6,273 nucleotides of DNA from Nitrospinota bacterium. Its GTDB lineage: Bacteria; Nitrospinota; Nitrospinia; JACRGO01. Under the pieces are notes generated by a model that did no database searches, was not told where the DNA came from, and saw only the letters and a program-made list of their open reading frames with translations. The stretch lies in NCBI GenBank assembly GCA_016212295.1, contig JACRGO010000188.1:1-6273 (forward strand), given 5' to 3'. Below, in pieces: positions 4,635 through 6,273 of the stretch. Position numbers and translations under genes: made by a program. How positions within the stretch are numbered: position 1 is the first letter of the stretch; each line of letters opens with the position of its first letter.

Positions 4635-6047
4635 ATGCTCTCCCCCCAAATTCTGGTTGTGGAAGACAGCGCTGTGACCCGCAGGGCGCTCACGAAGCGC
4701 CTGAAGGACTATGGCGCGGAAGTAACGCAGGCGGAGGACGGGCAGCAGGGCCTGGAAATGGCCATTGCGGGGAAATTCGATTTGATAATATCGGACGTCG
4801 AAATGCCCCGCCTTAACGGCCTCGAACTCTGCCGGAAACTCAAGGAGAACCCGGCCACAAGGGCCATCCCGGTGGTCATCATGAGTTCCCTTGACGGCGA
4901 CAACGAAATAGACAGGGGATTTCAGGCCGGCGCCGCGGCCTACATTTCAAAGACTGACGCCCCGTCCCAGCTTTCCGAGGTCATTGACCGGATATTGAAA
5001 AAGGCCGCCTTTCAACGGGAGCGGACTGTTCTGGTGGTGGACGACTCCTTTACCATCCGCAAGTTGGTGGAAAAAGGGCTTTCGGAAGCCGGCTTTCAAG
5101 TGGTCTCCGCTAAGAACGGCAAGGAGGCCTTGGAGGTTATGCGGGGCCGGAAGCCGGACCTTATCCTGAGCGATATTGATATGCCGGAGATGAACGGCGT
5201 GGAATTCTGCAAGGCCGCGCACGCCGACCCGGACCTGGTCCTTATCCCCTTCGTCATCATGAGCGCCAACAGCCAACGGGCAATGGTGCGGCGAATGCTT
5301 CAACGCGGGGTAGCTGCCTATCTGGTGAAACCCTTCAACCTTGAGCAATTGGTCGCAACGATTGAGAAATTGCTCTCGGACCAGTTTCTCCTCCTGCTTA
5401 AGGAAAGGGAGCGGCTGGAAACGGAACGAAAAATGATGCTGGCGGGCATCACCAGCCTTATCCAGGCCCTTGAGGCGCGGGATTCCTATACCAGGGGACA
5501 TTCTGAGGCTGTGTCCACCATAGTGGTAGGTATGGCGGGCGTGATGCAGATGGGGCCGGATGAAATTGAGACCCTGGCCCTTGGCGCCAGGTTGCACGAC
5601 TTGGGCAAGATCGGCGTTCGCGACAATGTCCTGCTCAAGGAAGGGGGGCTTACGGACGAGGAATACGCTCTTATTCAGATGCATCCTGTCATAGGCGCCG
5701 GGATTTTAAGGCCCATACCAACCCTCCGGGACATTGTCCCTATAGTTCTGTATCATCACGAAAGGATAGATGGAAAAGGTTACCCGGAAAAGCTGCAAGG
5801 GGACCAGATACCTCTCTGGGCAAGGATGACGGCGGTGGGCGACACTTACCACGCCCTTACAAGCGACCGTCCATACAGAAAGGGCATGCCACTGGAGAAG
5901 GCATTGAAAATAATGGATGATATGCGCGGCAAGCACCTTTGCCCTGACAGCGTGGATGTTTTTTATCAGTGGCTTTCCAACTCCCAGGCCGCTGAGCGCA
6001 ATAGCGCCGCGCCGGAGCTTGTAACCGCGGAGGCGCAAAGCCGCTGA
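4635..6047 (+). CDS. Tandem-receiver HD-GYP cyclic-di-GMP phosphodiesterase
   Basis: This 470-residue cytoplasmic response regulator should hydrolyse c-di-GMP when phosphorylated. Receiver 1 (about 4-123) has E10/D11, phosphoacceptor D54, S84 and K106, but Thr replaces the Pro that usually follows the Lys. Receiver 2 (about 131-248) is canonical: D136/D137, D180, S210 and K232-P233. A helical linker (about 249-280) leads to the HD-GYP domain (about 270-448). Its metal and catalytic residues are intact: H289, H321-D322 with K325 (HDLGK), H350, H374-H375 (HHE), the GYP at 382-384 (DGKGYP) and D403. An active enzyme is therefore expected. Residues 449-470 are a loose tail beyond the domain, and the last seven plus the stop are encoded by one arm of an inverted repeat. 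It is a single-gene unit divergent from thyX, with no partner kinase visible. Confidence 0.95.
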   Translation: MLSPQILVVEDSAVTRRALTKRLKDYGAEVTQAEDGQQGLEMAIAGKFDLIISDVEMPRLNGLELCRKLKENPATRAIPVVIMSSLDGDNEIDRGFQAGAAAYISKTDAPSQLSEVIDRILKKAAFQRERTVLVVDDSFTIRKLVEKGLSEAGFQVVSAKNGKEALEVMRGRKPDLILSDIDMPEMNGVEFCKAAHADPDLVLIPFVIMSANSQRAMVRRMLQRGVAAYLVKPFNLEQLVATIEKLLSDQFLLLLKERERLETERKMMLAGITSLIQALEARDSYTRGHSEAVSTIVVGMAGVMQMGPDEIETLALGARLHDLGKIGVRDNVLLKEGGLTDEEYALIQMHPVIGAGILRPIPTLRDIVPIVLYHHERIDGKGYPEKLQGDQIPLWARMTAVGDTYHALTSDRPYRKGMPLEKALKIMDDMRGKHLCPDSVDVFYQWLSNSQAAERNSAAPELVTAEAQSR

Positions 6048-6110
6048 GAAAAAAATAATAGGACTGTAAACATTTTATAAAAATCTCAGCGTCTCTGTGC
6101 CTCAGCGGTT
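6023..6110. repeat. 27-bp inverted repeat overlapping the end of the HD-GYP gene
   Basis: Arm 6023-6049 and the reverse complement of 6084-6110 agree at 23 of 27 positions, with a 34-base AT-rich spacer. Both arms have AACCGC at the outer end and GCTGAGA at the inner end. The left arm contains the last seven codons and the TGA stop (6045-6047) of the HD-GYP gene. The right arm is followed by CATTTTTTG, so on the plus strand the pair can also serve as a terminator. CTCAGCG occurs twice in the right arm (6085, 6101), allowing two competing pairings with GCTGAG at 6043-6048. I recall AACCGC-GAG-CGCAGAG-like sequences as dispersed repeats in many environmental bacteria. Confidence 0.85.
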
Positions 6111-6183
6111 CATTTTTTGAATATTTTAAATCTTAGAAGCTGTCTTGAAAAAAACATTAAGGCTTGCAAGCAAATAGCCGGAG

Positions 6184-6232
6184 AAATTCTTAACACACCC
6201 CGGCCTTCGGCCACCCCTCTCAAGAGGGGAAT
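6184..6232. repeat. Compact double-palindrome repeat element
   Basis: Two small hairpins lie side by side: GGCC-TTC-GGCC at 6192-6202 and CCCCTC-TCAA-GAGGGG at 6204-6219. They are preceded by AACACACCCC and followed by AATTTATATA. On the other strand the order (CCCCTC, GAGGGG, GGCCGAAGGCC, GGGGTGTGTT) matches what I recall as a widely scattered intergenic repeat, which a database search would have to confirm. The rest of 6111-6273 is AT-rich with a 10-base palindrome GCTTGCAAGC at 6162-6171 and no gene that I can see. Confidence 0.6.
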
Positions 6233-6273
6233 TTATATATGACGGCGCCTTTTCAACAGGCCATTATATTGTT

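Noticed and set aside
1-6273. A new defence, toxin or biosynthetic system
   Set aside because: All five genes belong to well-known families and are intact, and no unexplained conserved gene group is present. The unusual content is in the non-coding repeats.

Overview
The window reads as chromosomal DNA from a free-living, probably Gram-negative environmental bacterium. The evidence is an MEP-pathway gene (ispG), a flavin-dependent thymidylate synthase (thyX), and two multidomain response regulators that control nucleotide second messengers. The gaps between genes are AT-rich and full of short palindromic repeats. This resembles genomes of the old 'deltaproteobacteria' (Desulfobacterota), Nitrospirota or Nitrospinota, but nothing here fixes the phylum. 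No rRNA, tRNA, transposase, phage gene or CRISPR array was seen.

Layout. Four genes run leftwards (minus strand) from about 4230 to 258: thyX (3465-4097), ispG (2401-3459), an aldo/keto reductase (1349-2293) and a response regulator with a class III nucleotide cyclase domain (258-1364). thyX and ispG are 5 bases apart. The reductase and cyclase genes overlap by 16 bases. A 34-bp-arm hairpin fills the gap between these two pairs. A sigma-70-like promoter candidate sits at 4232-4260. On the plus strand, after a 537-base divergent intergenic region, lies one gene (4635-6047) encoding two receiver domains and an HD-GYP cyclic-di-GMP phosphodiesterase.

The intergenic DNA is the most unusual part. 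Every gap carries its own kind of dyad-symmetric or tandem repeat: a cluster of small hairpins at 104-210; a near-perfect 34-bp inverted repeat at 2305-2389; a degenerate CAAAT-type inverted repeat, an orphan minus-strand terminator and a five-copy ~14-bp tandem array at 4117-4584; a 27-bp inverted repeat at 6023-6110 whose left arm encodes the last residues and stop codon of the HD-GYP protein; and a compact double palindrome at 6184-6232.

How the genes work together. ThyX makes dTMP and IspG makes the isoprenoid precursor HMBPP. They look like housekeeping genes that share a transcript with a reductase and a phosphorylation-controlled cyclase. The two response regulators have no sensor kinase in the window, so their inputs are unknown. 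One would make a cyclic mononucleotide and the other would destroy c-di-GMP, and they lie in divergent units. I found no convincing new multi-gene system. The repeats and the unusual cyclase active site are the best leads.
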